Positions 6,426 through 14,660 of a stretch of DNA of 33,151 nucleotides are shown piece by piece. Position 1 is the first letter of the stretch. Every line of letters starts with the position of its first letter. The stretch comes from Pseudomonadota bacterium (GTDB taxonomy: Bacteria > Pseudomonadota > Alphaproteobacteria > Acetobacterales > Acetobacteraceae), in contig JAJZBV010000028.1 of NCBI GenBank assembly GCA_021851785.1, positions 1-33,151 of the forward strand, in the 5' to 3' direction. The notes beneath the pieces are model-generated. The model had not been told where the DNA came from. It worked only from the letters and a program-made list of their open reading frames with translations, and ran no database searches. The translations under genes were made by a program, and so were the position numbers.

Positions 6426-8003
6426 ATGACCTTCTCCCATCCGAGCTTCGGCGCGCTCGATCCCGACCGCATCATCATTTTCGACACCACGCTCCGCGAC
6501 GGCGAGCAATCGCCCGGCTTCTCGATGAATCTCACCGAGAAGCTGCGCATGGCCGAAGCCTTGGCCGAACTCGGCGTCGATGTCCTCGAGGCCGGCTTCC
6601 CGATCGCGAGCCCCGGCGATTTCGAGAGCGTCGAATCCATCGCGCGGACCATCAAGGGGCCGGTGATCTGCGGTCTTGCGCGCACCGGCGGGCGCGACGA
6701 TATCGCCCGCGCCGGTGAGGCGATCCGCCCCGCCGAACGCCGCCGCATCCACAATTTCATCTCCACCAGCCCGCTGCACATGAAATACAAGCTGCGGATG
6801 GAGCCCGAGACGGTCTTGCAGGCGGTCATCGACGGCAATACGCTCGCCCGCGACTATACCGACGACGTCGAATGGTCGGCCGAGGACGGCAGCCGCACCG
6901 ATCCCGATTTCCTCTGCCGCTGCGTGGAAGTGGCGATCAAGGCCGGCGCCACGACGATCAACATCCCCGATACCGTCGGCTACGCCCTGCCCGAGGATAT
7001 CGCGCGCATCTTCACCATGCTGCGCGAGCGCGTGCCGGGGGCGGAGAAGGTGATCTTCTCGGCCCATAACCACAACGATCTCGGCCTCGCCGTCGCCAAC
7101 ACCATCGCCGCCATCCGCGCCGGCGTGCGCCAGGTGGAATGCACCATCAACGGCATCGGCGAGCGCGCCGGGAACGCGGCGCTCGAGGAGATCGTGATGG
7201 CGATCCGCACCCGCCATGACGCGCTCGCCTGGCATTCCGGCATCGAGACGCCGAAAATCCTCCGCACCTCGAAACTGCTCTCCACCATCACCGGCTTCGA
7301 CGTCCAGCCCAACAAGGCGATCGTCGGGCGCAACGCCTTCGCCCACGAATCCGGCATCCATCAGGACGGGGTTTTGAAGAACGCCGCGACCTACGAGATC
7401 ATGACGCCGGAGAGCGTCGGCTGGACCAAATCCTCGCTGGTGATGGGCAAGCATTCCGGCCGCGCCGCCTTCCGCGACAAGCTCCGCGCCCTCGGCTACG
7501 GCGAAATCGGCGACAATCAGTTGAACGACGCCTTCCGCCGCTTCAAGGATCTCGCCGACCGCAAGAAGGTGGTCTACGACGACGATCTCGTCGCCCTCGT
7601 CGATGACGAGGTGATGCGCGGCCATGACCGCATCCGCTTCCTCTCGCTCGATGTCCATACCGGCTCCAAGGCCAAGCCACGCGCCGAACTCGAACTCGAG
7701 ATCGACGGCGCGGCACAGAGCGCGGTTGCGACCGGCGACGGGCCGGTGGACGCGACCTTCAACGCCATTCGCGATCTCTTCGCCCATGACGCGGTGTTGC
7801 GCCTCTATTCGGTCGGCGCCGTCACCGAAGGCACCGACGCCCAGGCCCGCGTCACCGTGCGGCTGGAGGAAAACGGCAAAATGGTCGATGGCCAGGGGGC
7901 GGACACCGATACCATCGTCGCCTCCGCCCGCGCCTATGTCCACGCTCTCAACAAACTCCTCGTCAAACGCGCGCGCACCGAGCCGAAGGCGCTTTCCGCC
8001 TGA
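6426..8003 (+). CDS. leuA: 2-isopropylmalate synthase
   Basis: This enzyme condenses acetyl-CoA with 2-oxoisovalerate in the first committed step of leucine synthesis. The 525 residues show the N-terminal TIM-barrel signature FDTTLRDGEQSPG (about residues 19-31), the metal-binding HNHNDLG, NGIGERAGN, and the HESGIHQDG and GKHSGRAAF motifs. The C-terminal regulatory domain after about residue 390 confers leucine feedback inhibition. AAGGA lies eight bases before the ATG. The length is typical of the long bacterial LeuA type. The gene stands alone and ends in a cluster of hairpins before a convergent regulator gene. Confidence 0.97.
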   Translation: MTFSHPSFGALDPDRIIIFDTTLRDGEQSPGFSMNLTEKLRMAEALAELGVDVLEAGFPIASPGDFESVESIARTIKGPVICGLARTGGRDDIARAGEAIRPAERRRIHNFISTSPLHMKYKLRMEPETVLQAVIDGNTLARDYTDDVEWSAEDGSRTDPDFLCRCVEVAIKAGATTINIPDTVGYALPEDIARIFTMLRERVPGAEKVIFSAHNHNDLGLAVANTIAAIRAGVRQVECTINGIGERAGNAALEEIVMAIRTRHDALAWHSGIETPKILRTSKLLSTITGFDVQPNKAIVGRNAFAHESGIHQDGVLKNAATYEIMTPESVGWTKSSLVMGKHSGRAAFRDKLRALGYGEIGDNQLNDAFRRFKDLADRKKVVYDDDLVALVDDEVMRGHDRIRFLSLDVHTGSKAKPRAELELEIDGAAQSAVATGDGPVDATFNAIRDLFAHDAVLRLYSVGAVTEGTDAQARVTVRLEENGKMVDGQGADTDTIVASARAYVHALNKLLVKRARTEPKALSA

Positions 8004-8020
8004 AGGACGCCGGGAGAAAA

Positions 8021-8072
8021 GTTCTTTTTTGAAAAAAAGAACCAAAAAACTTTTATCTGTTAGACAGCGCCG
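8021..8072 (+). repeat. Dispersed hairpin repeat, copy 1
   Basis: The unit starts with ten-base arms GTTCTTTTTT and AAAAAAGAAC (8021-8042) and continues CAAAAAACTTTT, then TCTGTTAGACAGCGCCG. Copy 2 (13194-13246) matches it almost throughout. Copy 3 (26150-26183) contains the hairpin and A/T part in reverse orientation. It follows the leuA stop and can act as a terminator. Confidence 0.8.
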
Positions 8073-8083
8073 CAGGCGCTGTC
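8063..8083 (+). terminator. GC-rich hairpin downstream of leuA
   Basis: GACAGCGCC and GGCGCTGTC form perfect nine-base arms around a GCA loop, overlapping the 3' end of hairpin repeat copy 1. No T-run follows directly, so on its own it is a weak intrinsic terminator candidate. Confidence 0.5.
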
Positions 8084-8101
8084 CCATGAGGAAAGTCTTT
8101 T

Positions 8102-8129
8102 TGCTTCTTTTTCTTCAGAAAAAGAAGCA
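8102..8129 (+). terminator. Intrinsic terminator between leuA and the S24 gene
   Basis: TGCTTCTTTTTCT pairs perfectly with AGAAAAAGAAGCA (13-base arms, two-base loop) and is followed by TTTTTC. It lies 14 bases before the 3' end of the convergent S24 gene and most likely stops leuA transcription. Confidence 0.65.
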
Positions 8130-8142
8130 TTTTTCGTCTTTT

Positions 8143-8784
8143 CTACTGACTCGCCCAGACGATTCGGTGCAGCCAGGTGATTTCGACCAGTTCAAAACTG
8201 TAATCGGGGTGCGCCGGGTTGAGGCTTTTCAGCTCGACCCGGCGGGCCGAGCGGCGGGCGAGCTGCTTGGCCATCACCTCGCCGCGCATCGTCCGCACCA
8301 CCACCCGGTCGCCGCGCCTGACCGGCGCGTTCGGCGAGACGATGACGACATCGCCGTCGCGAAACACCGGCTCCATCGATTCGCCGCTGATCTCCAGCGC
8401 ATAGGCGTGCGGATCGGCGACCTCGGGCAGGCTCACCTCGTCCCAGCCGCCGCCGACCGGATAGCCGCCATCGTCGAAAAACCCCTCCCCGCCGGCTTGC
8501 GCGAAGCCGATCAAAGGCACCCTCCGGGTCAGCGGCCGCGATGAGGCGAGCGCCCGCGCGCCGGTGACGAGGGCGGTGAAATCCTCGAGCCCGGCGCCGG
8601 TCGCGAGCAACACCTTGGCCAGACTCTCGGTGCTCGGCCAGCGCGCGCGGCCATCCGGCATCCGCCGCTTGGACTGGTTGAAGGTGGTGGGATCGAGCCC
8701 GGCGCGGCGCGCGAGGCCGGAGGCGGAAAGCCCCTGTTCGGCGGCGAGCGTATCGAGCGCGCGCCAGATATCTTCGTGTTTCAT
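8143..8784 (-). CDS. Phage-repressor-like XRE/S24 peptidase regulator
   Basis: This 213-residue protein is built like LexA and lambda CI repressors. It has an N-terminal helix-turn-helix (about residues 15-45, LSASGLARRAGLDPTTFNQ) and a C-terminal S24 self-cleavage domain. Visible landmarks are the Ala97-Gly98 cleavage site (FAQAGGEG), catalytic Ser136 in SGESMEP, and Lys173 in EVMAKQL. Such proteins repress target promoters until RecA-stimulated autocleavage. Its target is unknown; a 13-bp palindrome sits 131 bases upstream. It is divergent from the small phage-like genes that follow, consistent with a prophage remnant or a stress regulator. Confidence 0.9.
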   Translation of the reverse strand: MKHEDIWRALDTLAAEQGLSASGLARRAGLDPTTFNQSKRRMPDGRARWPSTESLAKVLLATGAGLEDFTALVTGARALASSRPLTRRVPLIGFAQAGGEGFFDDGGYPVGGGWDEVSLPEVADPHAYALEISGESMEPVFRDGDVVIVSPNAPVRRGDRVVVRTMRGEVMAKQLARRSARRVELKSLNPAHPDYSFELVEITWLHRIVWASQ

Positions 8785-8914
8785 GTCGCCCTGGCCGGTT
8801 GCGAGGTGGGTTGCCGATGATCCGGTCGAAGATCAGTGTGCAAGGAATTGAGTCCGAAGGGAATAGGAAATTTTACCTGATTACCCTTGCAGCGGGTCAC
8901 GATTCGTGGTTTTT

Positions 8915-8927
8915 CTATCGCCGATAG
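8915..8927. promoter_or_regulatory. 13-bp palindrome upstream of the S24 regulator
   Basis: CTATCG-C-CGATAG is a perfect palindrome in an AT-rich stretch between the divergent S24 gene and the small gene at 8997. It is a candidate binding site for the S24 repressor; this is inferred from position only. Confidence 0.35.
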
Positions 8928-8946
8928 TTCTTATTTTGTTCTTAAT

Positions 8947-8972
8947 GCCCCCACCTCTCGCCCCCACCTCTC
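8947..8972 (+). repeat. Tandem duplication of a 13-base unit
   Basis: GCCCCCACCTCTC occurs twice head to tail, just upstream of the start at 8997. It has the form of a simple replication-slippage repeat and may alter promoter or leader spacing. Confidence 0.6.
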
Positions 8973-8996
8973 GCCGCAAATCAGGAGCCCGACGCC

Positions 8997-9385
8997 ATGG
9001 CCAGCACCGCCCGCATGACCCGCAGCCCCCAAGCTTTCCCGACGCCCGCCAGAGCCCCGGCGACAACCCCCTTCCGCAGCGCCGAGGAGGCTTGGCTATG
9101 GACCATGGCGGCGCTCGTCGCTAGGCGCGACGGCGCCCCCGGGTGCGCGCCGGAGTAGGCCGCGTCAAGCGCCCCTGCGAGCCCGACGACGTGGTCAAAT
9201 GCCTCGATACCCTCTATCGCCGCCGCCGCATCGACCTCGTCCACGCCCGCATCCTGCGCATCTGGGGCGAACGCCAGGCGGCGCCGAGCCCCGGCTTCGC
9301 CAGCGAGCGCGGCGATTGGCGGCTGTGGCGCGAGGCGCTGGAGCGGCTGGAGTGGCTGCTCCGCGTCAAGGGCATCGTCGCGTGA
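8997..9385 (+). pseudogene. Small conserved hypothetical gene, frameshifted
   Basis: The frame from the ATG at 8997 gives 53 residues (with AEEAWLWTMAALVARRDGA) and stops at 9156-9158. The next frame, open from 9143, gives GVGRVKRPCEPDDVVKCLD, then YRRRRIDLVHARILRIWGE and WREALERLEWLLRVKGIVA. Both halves look coding and together would make a protein of about 128 residues. The repeated GCGC near 9143-9150 could hold a two-base insertion; removing GC restores a single frame. I recall similar small proteins in acetic-acid bacteria but know no function. A programmed shift or sequencing error is possible. Confidence 0.55.
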
Positions 9386-9441
9386 TCTCCGGTTTGCGGC
9401 ATACATGGCAGGGGTATGACAAAATGTTTAGGAAAATAGTC

Positions 9442-9470
9442 TTGACGTGGCGCAACTGACGGTTTAAATA
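9442..9470 (+). promoter_or_regulatory. Near-consensus sigma-70 promoter
   Basis: TTGACG at 9442-9447 and TAAATA at 9465-9470 are separated by 17 bases, close to the ideal housekeeping promoter. It lies in an AT-richer gap and points toward the 77-residue gene at 9581, giving a leader of roughly 100 bases with a strong hairpin. Confidence 0.65.
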
Positions 9471-9525
9471 GCACTCATCAACGGGTGAACTACGCTCGTT
9501 GGTTCCTCCTTCTTCCCAACCTGAA

Positions 9526-9552
9526 GGGCCGCACCTCCCCCCGGTGCGGCCC
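9526..9552 (+). terminator. Strong GC hairpin in the leader of the 77-residue gene
   Basis: GGGCCGCACC and GGTGCGGCCC form perfect ten-base arms around a seven-base TCCCCCC loop, followed by TTTCCTT. It lies between the promoter at 9442 and the ATG at 9581, so it could be an attenuator or mRNA-stabilising structure rather than the end of a gene. Confidence 0.6.
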
Positions 9553-9580
9553 TTTCCTTGTACGCGCAAAGGAAACCGCC

Positions 9581-9814
9581 ATGGCGCTCGCCACCCGCAA
9601 CCTCTCGGTGCTGTCCTACGCTCAAGGTTTCACCCTCTGGCACTACAAGGCCGGCAGCGACCGGTTGGATGACGTGACCGCCCCCGGCTTCTTCCGCGAC
9701 GCCAACGACCTCCTCGCCCCCGGCGACATGATGATGGTCTCGGCGCAAGACGGCGGCCAGATCCTCACCGTCGCCCACGGCGCCAATTATCCGACCCTCA
9801 CGCCGCTGCGGTGA
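9581..9814 (+). CDS. 77-residue phage-like conserved hypothetical protein
   Basis: The protein begins ALATRNLSVLSYAQGFTLWHY and continues with FFRDANDLLAPGDMMMVSA. I associate this pattern with small proteins near virion genes in alphaproteobacterial prophages, but no function is known. AAAGGAAA stands seven bases before the ATG at 9581; the frame is open to 9485, but that part overlaps the hairpin and is not needed. A strong promoter and hairpin precede it and no other phage gene is adjacent, so it looks like a lone cargo gene or a prophage relic. Confidence 0.7.
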   Translation: MALATRNLSVLSYAQGFTLWHYKAGSDRLDDVTAPGFFRDANDLLAPGDMMMVSAQDGGQILTVAHGANYPTLTPLR

Positions 9815-9911
9815 GAAGTAGATAAAAATTTATATAACGGTGCGCTTGACATTATCAAATTGCTATCCAACGATCATGCCCAAATAAAAAGCGATCCGAA
9901 CGGGAGCTACC

Positions 9912-10625
9912 ATGAGGCTTTGGTGGGTGACCCTGGCAGTAGCGGGGATGATTGTGACTTGCATGCCACCTTCAGCCGCAGTGGCGGACGAGCTTCGCAG
10001 CGCGTTAGACGCCAGCCTAGCGGCAGAGGATTTGCCGCAATTGGTGTCTATCATTCGGAATCACAAAGACCCCGGCGACCAGGCAGAAATTACAGATTGG
10101 CTCAAGGAAAAGGTTGATACGGGTCAAACGCCAGACAGTTTCGTAACGGTTATGACACAACTGTCACTCGCGAGAAAAAATGTCGATGACGCCCTTTTGT
10201 ATTTTTCATATTACAATGCACTTATCTCTATAGATAGCGGAGAATGTTCAGATCCAACCTCAGGCGGCTCTCTTTTGGAGGCTTCGATGTTTTTGGGCGC
10301 ATGGACTCAGAGCCCAAATATCACCTTGGAGCAAAAGCAAGCTGCTGTTGACCATGCGATAAAGCTTGAGGCCGCAACGTCGTCCGCAAGAAAAAGGGAT
10401 CAATCACTATGCACGGCGGGCCTGACAGCTTACGCCAAAGCCCTTCACATACCGACATCAAATTCCGCGCAGGCGGAGCACCATGGTGCCCAGGAGGCTC
10501 AGCAGGAGCTGCTCAAATCTAGCTTGTACGCCGACGATCCTCTGTGGCGCAAGAGGCGCGCGGAGACGTTACCACAGATCCCAACATTGTTGCTTATCAT
10601 GATGGGGATTCAGAAGCCGCACTGA
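9912..10625 (+). CDS. Secreted protein of unknown function
   Basis: The 237-residue protein starts with a signal peptide (MRLWWVTLAVAGMIVTCM, likely cut after AVA near residue 25). The rest is predicted to be helical and soluble. It has two Cys in the mature part (SGECSDP and QSLCTAG) that might form a disulfide. GGGAG lies five bases before the ATG. A TTGACA box stands at 9846-9851, but I see no well-spaced -10. Its codon use is less GC-rich than the pca genes beside it, suggesting recent acquisition. I do not recognise the family. Confidence 0.7.
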   Translation: MRLWWVTLAVAGMIVTCMPPSAAVADELRSALDASLAAEDLPQLVSIIRNHKDPGDQAEITDWLKEKVDTGQTPDSFVTVMTQLSLARKNVDDALLYFSYYNALISIDSGECSDPTSGGSLLEASMFLGAWTQSPNITLEQKQAAVDHAIKLEAATSSARKRDQSLCTAGLTAYAKALHIPTSNSAQAEHHGAQEAQQELLKSSLYADDPLWRKRRAETLPQIPTLLLIMMGIQKPH

Positions 10626-10806
10626 ACTGGAAGTTTTCAATCAGACGGCTTGCCTTCCGCGATTCCCAAGATTCGCCTCGCACTGCCAGAATTTTGGCTT
10701 TTTTCAAAAAAACCACCCCACTCTTCCCCCTTCCGCCCCTTCATCGAGCGCGCGGCGATTGCGCGCCCGTCGCCTTGGTGCGAAAAGGGGGCGGGAGGAA
10801 AGCGCG

Positions 10807-11961
10807 ATGTTCGTTCGGGTTGGCGATCTCGTTTCGCATGTCCAGGTTTCGGGTCCGACCGGGGCGCCGGCGGTGGTTCTTCTCCACTCCCTCGGCACCT
10901 CGCTCCATGTCTGGGACGCGCAGGCGGAGGCGCTGTCGCGCCGATATCGCGTCATCCGGCCGGATTTGCGCGGCCATGGGCTGACTTCGGTCACGCCCGG
11001 GCCCTATCACATGGCGACCCTCGCGCGCGATGTGCTCGGCGTGCTCGACGCGCTTTCGACCGCGAACGCCCATGTCGCCGGGCTCTCGATCGGCGGGCTG
11101 GTCGCCCAGGCGATGGCGGAGATCGCACCACGCCGCGTCAGAAGCCTCATCCTCTGCGACACCGCGATGGCGATCCCGCCGCCGGCGAACTGGCATGAGC
11201 GGGCCCGGCTGGTGCGCGAGGGCGGCATGGCGGCGGTCGCGGAGGCGGTGATGGCGCGCTGGGTGACGCCGGGCTTTCGCGACGCCCCCGCCGCCCTCGG
11301 GCTTCGCCAGATGCTCCTCCGCACCGATCCGGAAGGCTATGCCGGTGCCGCGGAGGCGATCGCGACCGCGGATTTCACCGCGATCACCCCGAAGCTCAAA
11401 CTCCCCGCCCATGTCATCGTCGGCGCGCTCGACGAATCGACGCCGGTCGCCAGCGCCACGGCCTTGCAGAACGCGCTCGGCGCCTCGCTCGCCATCATCG
11501 CGGATGCCGCGCATATCCCGACCATCGAGCGCCCGCGCGCGGTCAGCGCCGAAATCGCCGCCTTCCTCGACGCCAACGCCGAAAGCGACACCTATGAAGC
11601 CGGGCTCCGCGTGCGCCGCGAGGTGCTCGGCGAGGCGCATGTCACCCGCGCGCTCGCGGCGGCGAGCGAGTTCGACCGCGGCTTTCAGGAATTCATCACA
11701 AGGAGCGCCTGGGGCGGGGTCTGGGCGCGCGGCGATCTCGACCGGCGCACCCGCAGCCTGATCACCCTCGCGCTCCTCGCAGCACTCGGCCAGCATGAGG
11801 AATTCCGCCTCCACCTCCGCGCGACGCGCAACACCGGAGCGAACGCGGAGGAGATCGCGGCGGCGATGCTGCATGTCGCGGTCTATGCCGGCGTGCCGGC
11901 GGCCAATGCCGCGATCCGCGAGGCCAAGGCGGTGTTCAAGGAGATGGAGCAAACGTCATGA
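10807..11961 (+). CDS. pcaL: 3-oxoadipate enol-lactonase / 4-carboxymuconolactone decarboxylase fusion
   Basis: The 384-residue protein fuses two steps of the protocatechuate branch of the 3-oxoadipate pathway. The N-terminal alpha/beta hydrolase (residues 1 to about 255) has LLHSLGTSLHVWD and nucleophile Ser94 in GLSIGG, the PcaD enol-lactonase. The C-terminal part (about 260-384, with TRSLITLALLAALGQ and EEFRLHLRATRNTG) is the PcaC decarboxylase. GGAGG precedes the ATG at 10807; the open frame further upstream is not homologous. It heads the operon and overlaps pcaH by an ATGA. No pca regulator is adjacent. Confidence 0.94.
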   Translation: MFVRVGDLVSHVQVSGPTGAPAVVLLHSLGTSLHVWDAQAEALSRRYRVIRPDLRGHGLTSVTPGPYHMATLARDVLGVLDALSTANAHVAGLSIGGLVAQAMAEIAPRRVRSLILCDTAMAIPPPANWHERARLVREGGMAAVAEAVMARWVTPGFRDAPAALGLRQMLLRTDPEGYAGAAEAIATADFTAITPKLKLPAHVIVGALDESTPVASATALQNALGASLAIIADAAHIPTIERPRAVSAEIAAFLDANAESDTYEAGLRVRREVLGEAHVTRALAAASEFDRGFQEFITRSAWGGVWARGDLDRRTRSLITLALLAALGQHEEFRLHLRATRNTGANAEEIAAAMLHVAVYAGVPAANAAIREAKAVFKEMEQTS

Positions 11962-12662
11962 GCGACCCGGCGCCATTCCGTCCGCCCATGCCCGGCGGTC
12001 AGCCCGATTATGACACCCCTTCCTATGGCAGCACCGCGAAACGCCACCCCAAGGCGGCGCTGATCGCCGTCCCGACGACGCTCACCGAGGCGAGCGGCCC
12101 GCGCTTCTCGCCGCTGCATTTCCCGGCGCTTGCCGATCTTTCCGTGACCTCGGGCAAGCCCGCGCTCGGCGAGCGGATCATCGTCGCGGGGCGCGTTGCG
12201 GATGAGGACGGGCGGCCGGTTGCGAACACCATGGTCGAGATCTGGCAGGCCAACGCCGCCGGGCGTTACGACCACCCCGGCGATCAGCACGACGCGCCCC
12301 TCGATCCCAATTTCCACGGCGAGGGCCGGGTGTTCACCGATTCTGAGGGGCGCTATCGCTTCGTCACCATCAAGCCCGGCTCCTATCCCTGGCGCAACCA
12401 CCCCAATGCCTGGCGGCCGAACCATATCCATTTCTCGCTGTTCGGCAGCGGTTTCGCCCAGCGCCTGATCACCCAGATGTATTTCCCCGGCGATCCGCTG
12501 CTCGACCTCGATCCGATCTATCTCTCGATCGCCGACCGCGCGGCGCGCGCGCGCCTGATCGCGCGCTTCGAGATCGCGCTGACCCAGCCGGAATGGGCGC
12601 TCGGCTATCGTTTCGATATCGTGCTGCGCGGACGCGGCGCGACCCCGATGGAGAATGCCTGA
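11958..12662 (+). CDS. pcaH: Protocatechuate 3,4-dioxygenase beta subunit
   Basis: PcaH carries the non-haem Fe(III) that opens the ring of protocatechuate to 3-carboxy-cis,cis-muconate. The four iron ligands are visible: Tyr104 (GRYDHPGD), Tyr143 (GSYPWRN), His156 and His158 (NHIHFS). The N-terminal beta-subunit extension (PDYDTPSYGSTAKRHPK) and the length of 234 residues are normal. The start overlaps the pcaL stop by four bases, and the stop shares one base with the pcaG start, so expression is tightly coupled. Confidence 0.97.
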   Translation: MSDPAPFRPPMPGGQPDYDTPSYGSTAKRHPKAALIAVPTTLTEASGPRFSPLHFPALADLSVTSGKPALGERIIVAGRVADEDGRPVANTMVEIWQANAAGRYDHPGDQHDAPLDPNFHGEGRVFTDSEGRYRFVTIKPGSYPWRNHPNAWRPNHIHFSLFGSGFAQRLITQMYFPGDPLLDLDPIYLSIADRAARARLIARFEIALTQPEWALGYRFDIVLRGRGATPMENA

Positions 12663-13183
12663 TGCCGGCGGCGACCGCGAACCAGACCATCGGCCCTTAC
12701 TGGCATTTGATCGAACACGCCGAATGGGCCGATCTCACCCGCTTTGGCGCGCAGGGCGAGGTGATCACCGTCGGCGGACAGGTTCTGGATGGCGATGCAG
12801 CACCCGTGGCCGACGCCGCGATCGAGATCTGGCAGGCCGATCCGCCGGCCGACGCGACATTTCCCGGCTTCGGCCGGACGCGCTGCGACGCGGAGGGACG
12901 ATTCCGCTTCCGAACCCTCAAACCCGGCCCCGTCGCCGGGCGCGGCAATGCCTGGCAGGCGCCGCATCTGGCGCTGGTGCTCCACGCCCGGGGCGTGCTC
13001 AAGCCGCTGTTCTCGCGCCTCTATTTCGCCGGCGACCGGCGCAACGAGAGCGACCCGCTGCTCAGCGCCATCACCGATCCCGCCCGGCGCGAGACGTTGC
13101 TCGCGCGCGAGACCGCGCCCGCGCACTGGCATCTCGACATCCGCCTCCAAGGCGAGGACGAGACCGTGTTTCTCGCGCTTTAG
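12662..13183 (+). CDS. pcaG: Protocatechuate 3,4-dioxygenase alpha subunit
   Basis: The 173-residue protein begins PAATANQTIGPYWH, the usual PcaG N-terminus, and shares the beta-sandwich motif AAIEIWQADP with PcaH, but it lacks the iron ligands, as expected for the non-catalytic alpha subunit. The ATG at 12662 overlaps the pcaH stop (TGATG), which decides the start over an in-frame upstream codon at 12593. A copy of the dispersed hairpin repeat begins 11 bases after its stop, separating it from pcaB. Confidence 0.95.
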   Translation: MPAATANQTIGPYWHLIEHAEWADLTRFGAQGEVITVGGQVLDGDAAPVADAAIEIWQADPPADATFPGFGRTRCDAEGRFRFRTLKPGPVAGRGNAWQAPHLALVLHARGVLKPLFSRLYFAGDRRNESDPLLSAITDPARRETLLARETAPAHWHLDIRLQGEDETVFLAL

Positions 13184-13193
13184 GAGGAAAAAT

Positions 13194-13246
13194 GTTCTTT
13201 TTTGAAAAAAAGAACCAAAAAAACTTTTGTCTGTTGGACAGCGCCG
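13194..13246 (+). repeat. Dispersed hairpin repeat, copy 2 (inside the pca operon)
   Basis: GTTCTTTTTT and AAAAAAGAAC arms (13194-13215) are followed by CAAAAAAACTTTT and TCTGTTGGACAGCGCCG, matching copy 1 at 8021 with one added A and a few substitutions. It lies between pcaG and pcaB, which read in the same direction, so it may reduce read-through into pcaB. Confidence 0.8.
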
Positions 13247-13262
13247 GCGGCATTTTGTCCTG

Positions 13263-14621
13263 ATGGCCGTTAATCCCGCCGACAGCCCGATTTTCGGCAC
13301 GCTCTATGGCTCCGAGACGATGCGGGCGATTTTCGATGAGCGCGCGCTGCTCCAGCGCATGCTCGATGCCGAGGCGGCGCTGGCGCGCATCGAGGCGCGG
13401 CGCGGGCTGATCCCGGACACGGCGGCGGAGGCCATCACCGCCGCCGCCCGGATCGAGGCGCTCGATCTCTCGGGCCTGCCGGCGAGCGTGCGCAATGTCG
13501 GCTATCCGGTGGTCGGGCTGGTCGCCGCGCTCTCGCGCGCGGCCGGCGCCGAGGCCGGGCGCTGGACCCATTGGGGGGCAACGACGCAGGACATTCTCGA
13601 TACCGCCGTCGCCCTCCAGGTCAAGGCCGGGCTCGCGCTTTTGCGCGCCGATCTGCGCCATTTGATCGCCGCACTCGCCGCGCAGGCGGCGGCGCATCGG
13701 GGAACGGTGATGGCCGGGCGCACCCATCTGCAACACGCGCTTCCGACCACCTTCGGCCTCAAATGCGCGGTCTGGCTCGCGCCGCTGGTGTCCCACATCG
13801 AACGGCTCGATCAGTTGCGCCCGCGCGTCGAACTGGTCGAGCTGGGCGGGGCGGCGGGGACGCTCGCCTCGCTCGGCGCGGAGGGGCTCGCGGTCGCGGC
13901 GGGGCTGGCCGAGGAACTCGCGCTCGGCGTGCCGCCGCTCCCCTGGCATGTGCGTCGCGAGGGACTGGCCGAGGCGGTGTCCTTCCTCGGCCTCCTCTGC
14001 GGCAGCCTCGGCAAATTCGCAACCGACATCATCCTGCTCGCGCAAACCGAACTCGCCGAGGTCGCCGAGCCGCATGCCCCCGGCCGCGGCTCCTCCTCCA
14101 CCATGCCGCAAAAGCGCAACCCGATCGCCGCCGAATACGTGCTCGCCGCGATGCGCGCGGTGCAGGCGCTGGTGCCGCTGATGCAGGGCGCGATGGCCAT
14201 GGATTTCGAGCGCGCGACCGGCCCCTGGCAGGCCGAGCCGCTGGCGCTGCCGCAGGCCTTCGTCCTCGCCCATGGCGCCGTCCGCCATGCTTTGTTCATC
14301 GCCGAGGGGATGGTGGTCGATCCCGCGCGGATGCGGCAAAATCTCGATGCGACCGGCGGGCTGATCGTCTCTGAAGCGGTGATGATGGGCTTGGCCCCCC
14401 TGCTCGGGCGGGACGCCGCGCATCACGCCGTGCAAGCGGCCTGCGATCGCGCCCGCACCGAGCGTATCCCGCTCGCCAAGGCGCTCGCCGCGTTCCCCGA
14501 GATCGCGGCGCGGCTCGATACCGCGGCACTCGAAAACTTGACCGATCCGGCCAATTATCTCGGCAGCGCCCATGAATTCATCGACCGGGTGCTGGAAGCC
14601 TCGCGGGCGATCAGCGGATAG
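13263..14621 (+). CDS. pcaB: 3-carboxy-cis,cis-muconate cycloisomerase
   Basis: PcaB lactonises 3-carboxy-cis,cis-muconate to 4-carboxymuconolactone, the step between PcaHG and the PcaC domain of PcaL. The 452 residues show the fumarase/aspartase superfamily features: SVRNVGYPVVGLV, HWGATTQDILDTA, the GRTHLQHALPTTFG region and the signature GSSSTMPQKRNP. I chose the ATG at 13263; the frame upstream runs into the hairpin repeat. It is probably co-transcribed with pcaLHG despite that repeat. pcaI, pcaJ and pcaF are not in the window. Confidence 0.95.
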   Translation: MAVNPADSPIFGTLYGSETMRAIFDERALLQRMLDAEAALARIEARRGLIPDTAAEAITAAARIEALDLSGLPASVRNVGYPVVGLVAALSRAAGAEAGRWTHWGATTQDILDTAVALQVKAGLALLRADLRHLIAALAAQAAAHRGTVMAGRTHLQHALPTTFGLKCAVWLAPLVSHIERLDQLRPRVELVELGGAAGTLASLGAEGLAVAAGLAEELALGVPPLPWHVRREGLAEAVSFLGLLCGSLGKFATDIILLAQTELAEVAEPHAPGRGSSSTMPQKRNPIAAEYVLAAMRAVQALVPLMQGAMAMDFERATGPWQAEPLALPQAFVLAHGAVRHALFIAEGMVVDPARMRQNLDATGGLIVSEAVMMGLAPLLGRDAAHHAVQAACDRARTERIPLAKALAAFPEIAARLDTAALENLTDPANYLGSAHEFIDRVLEASRAISG

Positions 14622-14660
14622 TCCTGGACGATGCGCATGATCGGCGAGACACCGCGGCGA

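Noticed and set aside
6411-8087. 558-residue open frame antisense to leuA
   Set aside because: It is the complement of a clear leuA gene; the GC-rich third positions keep the opposite strand open, and the protein has no recognisable motif.
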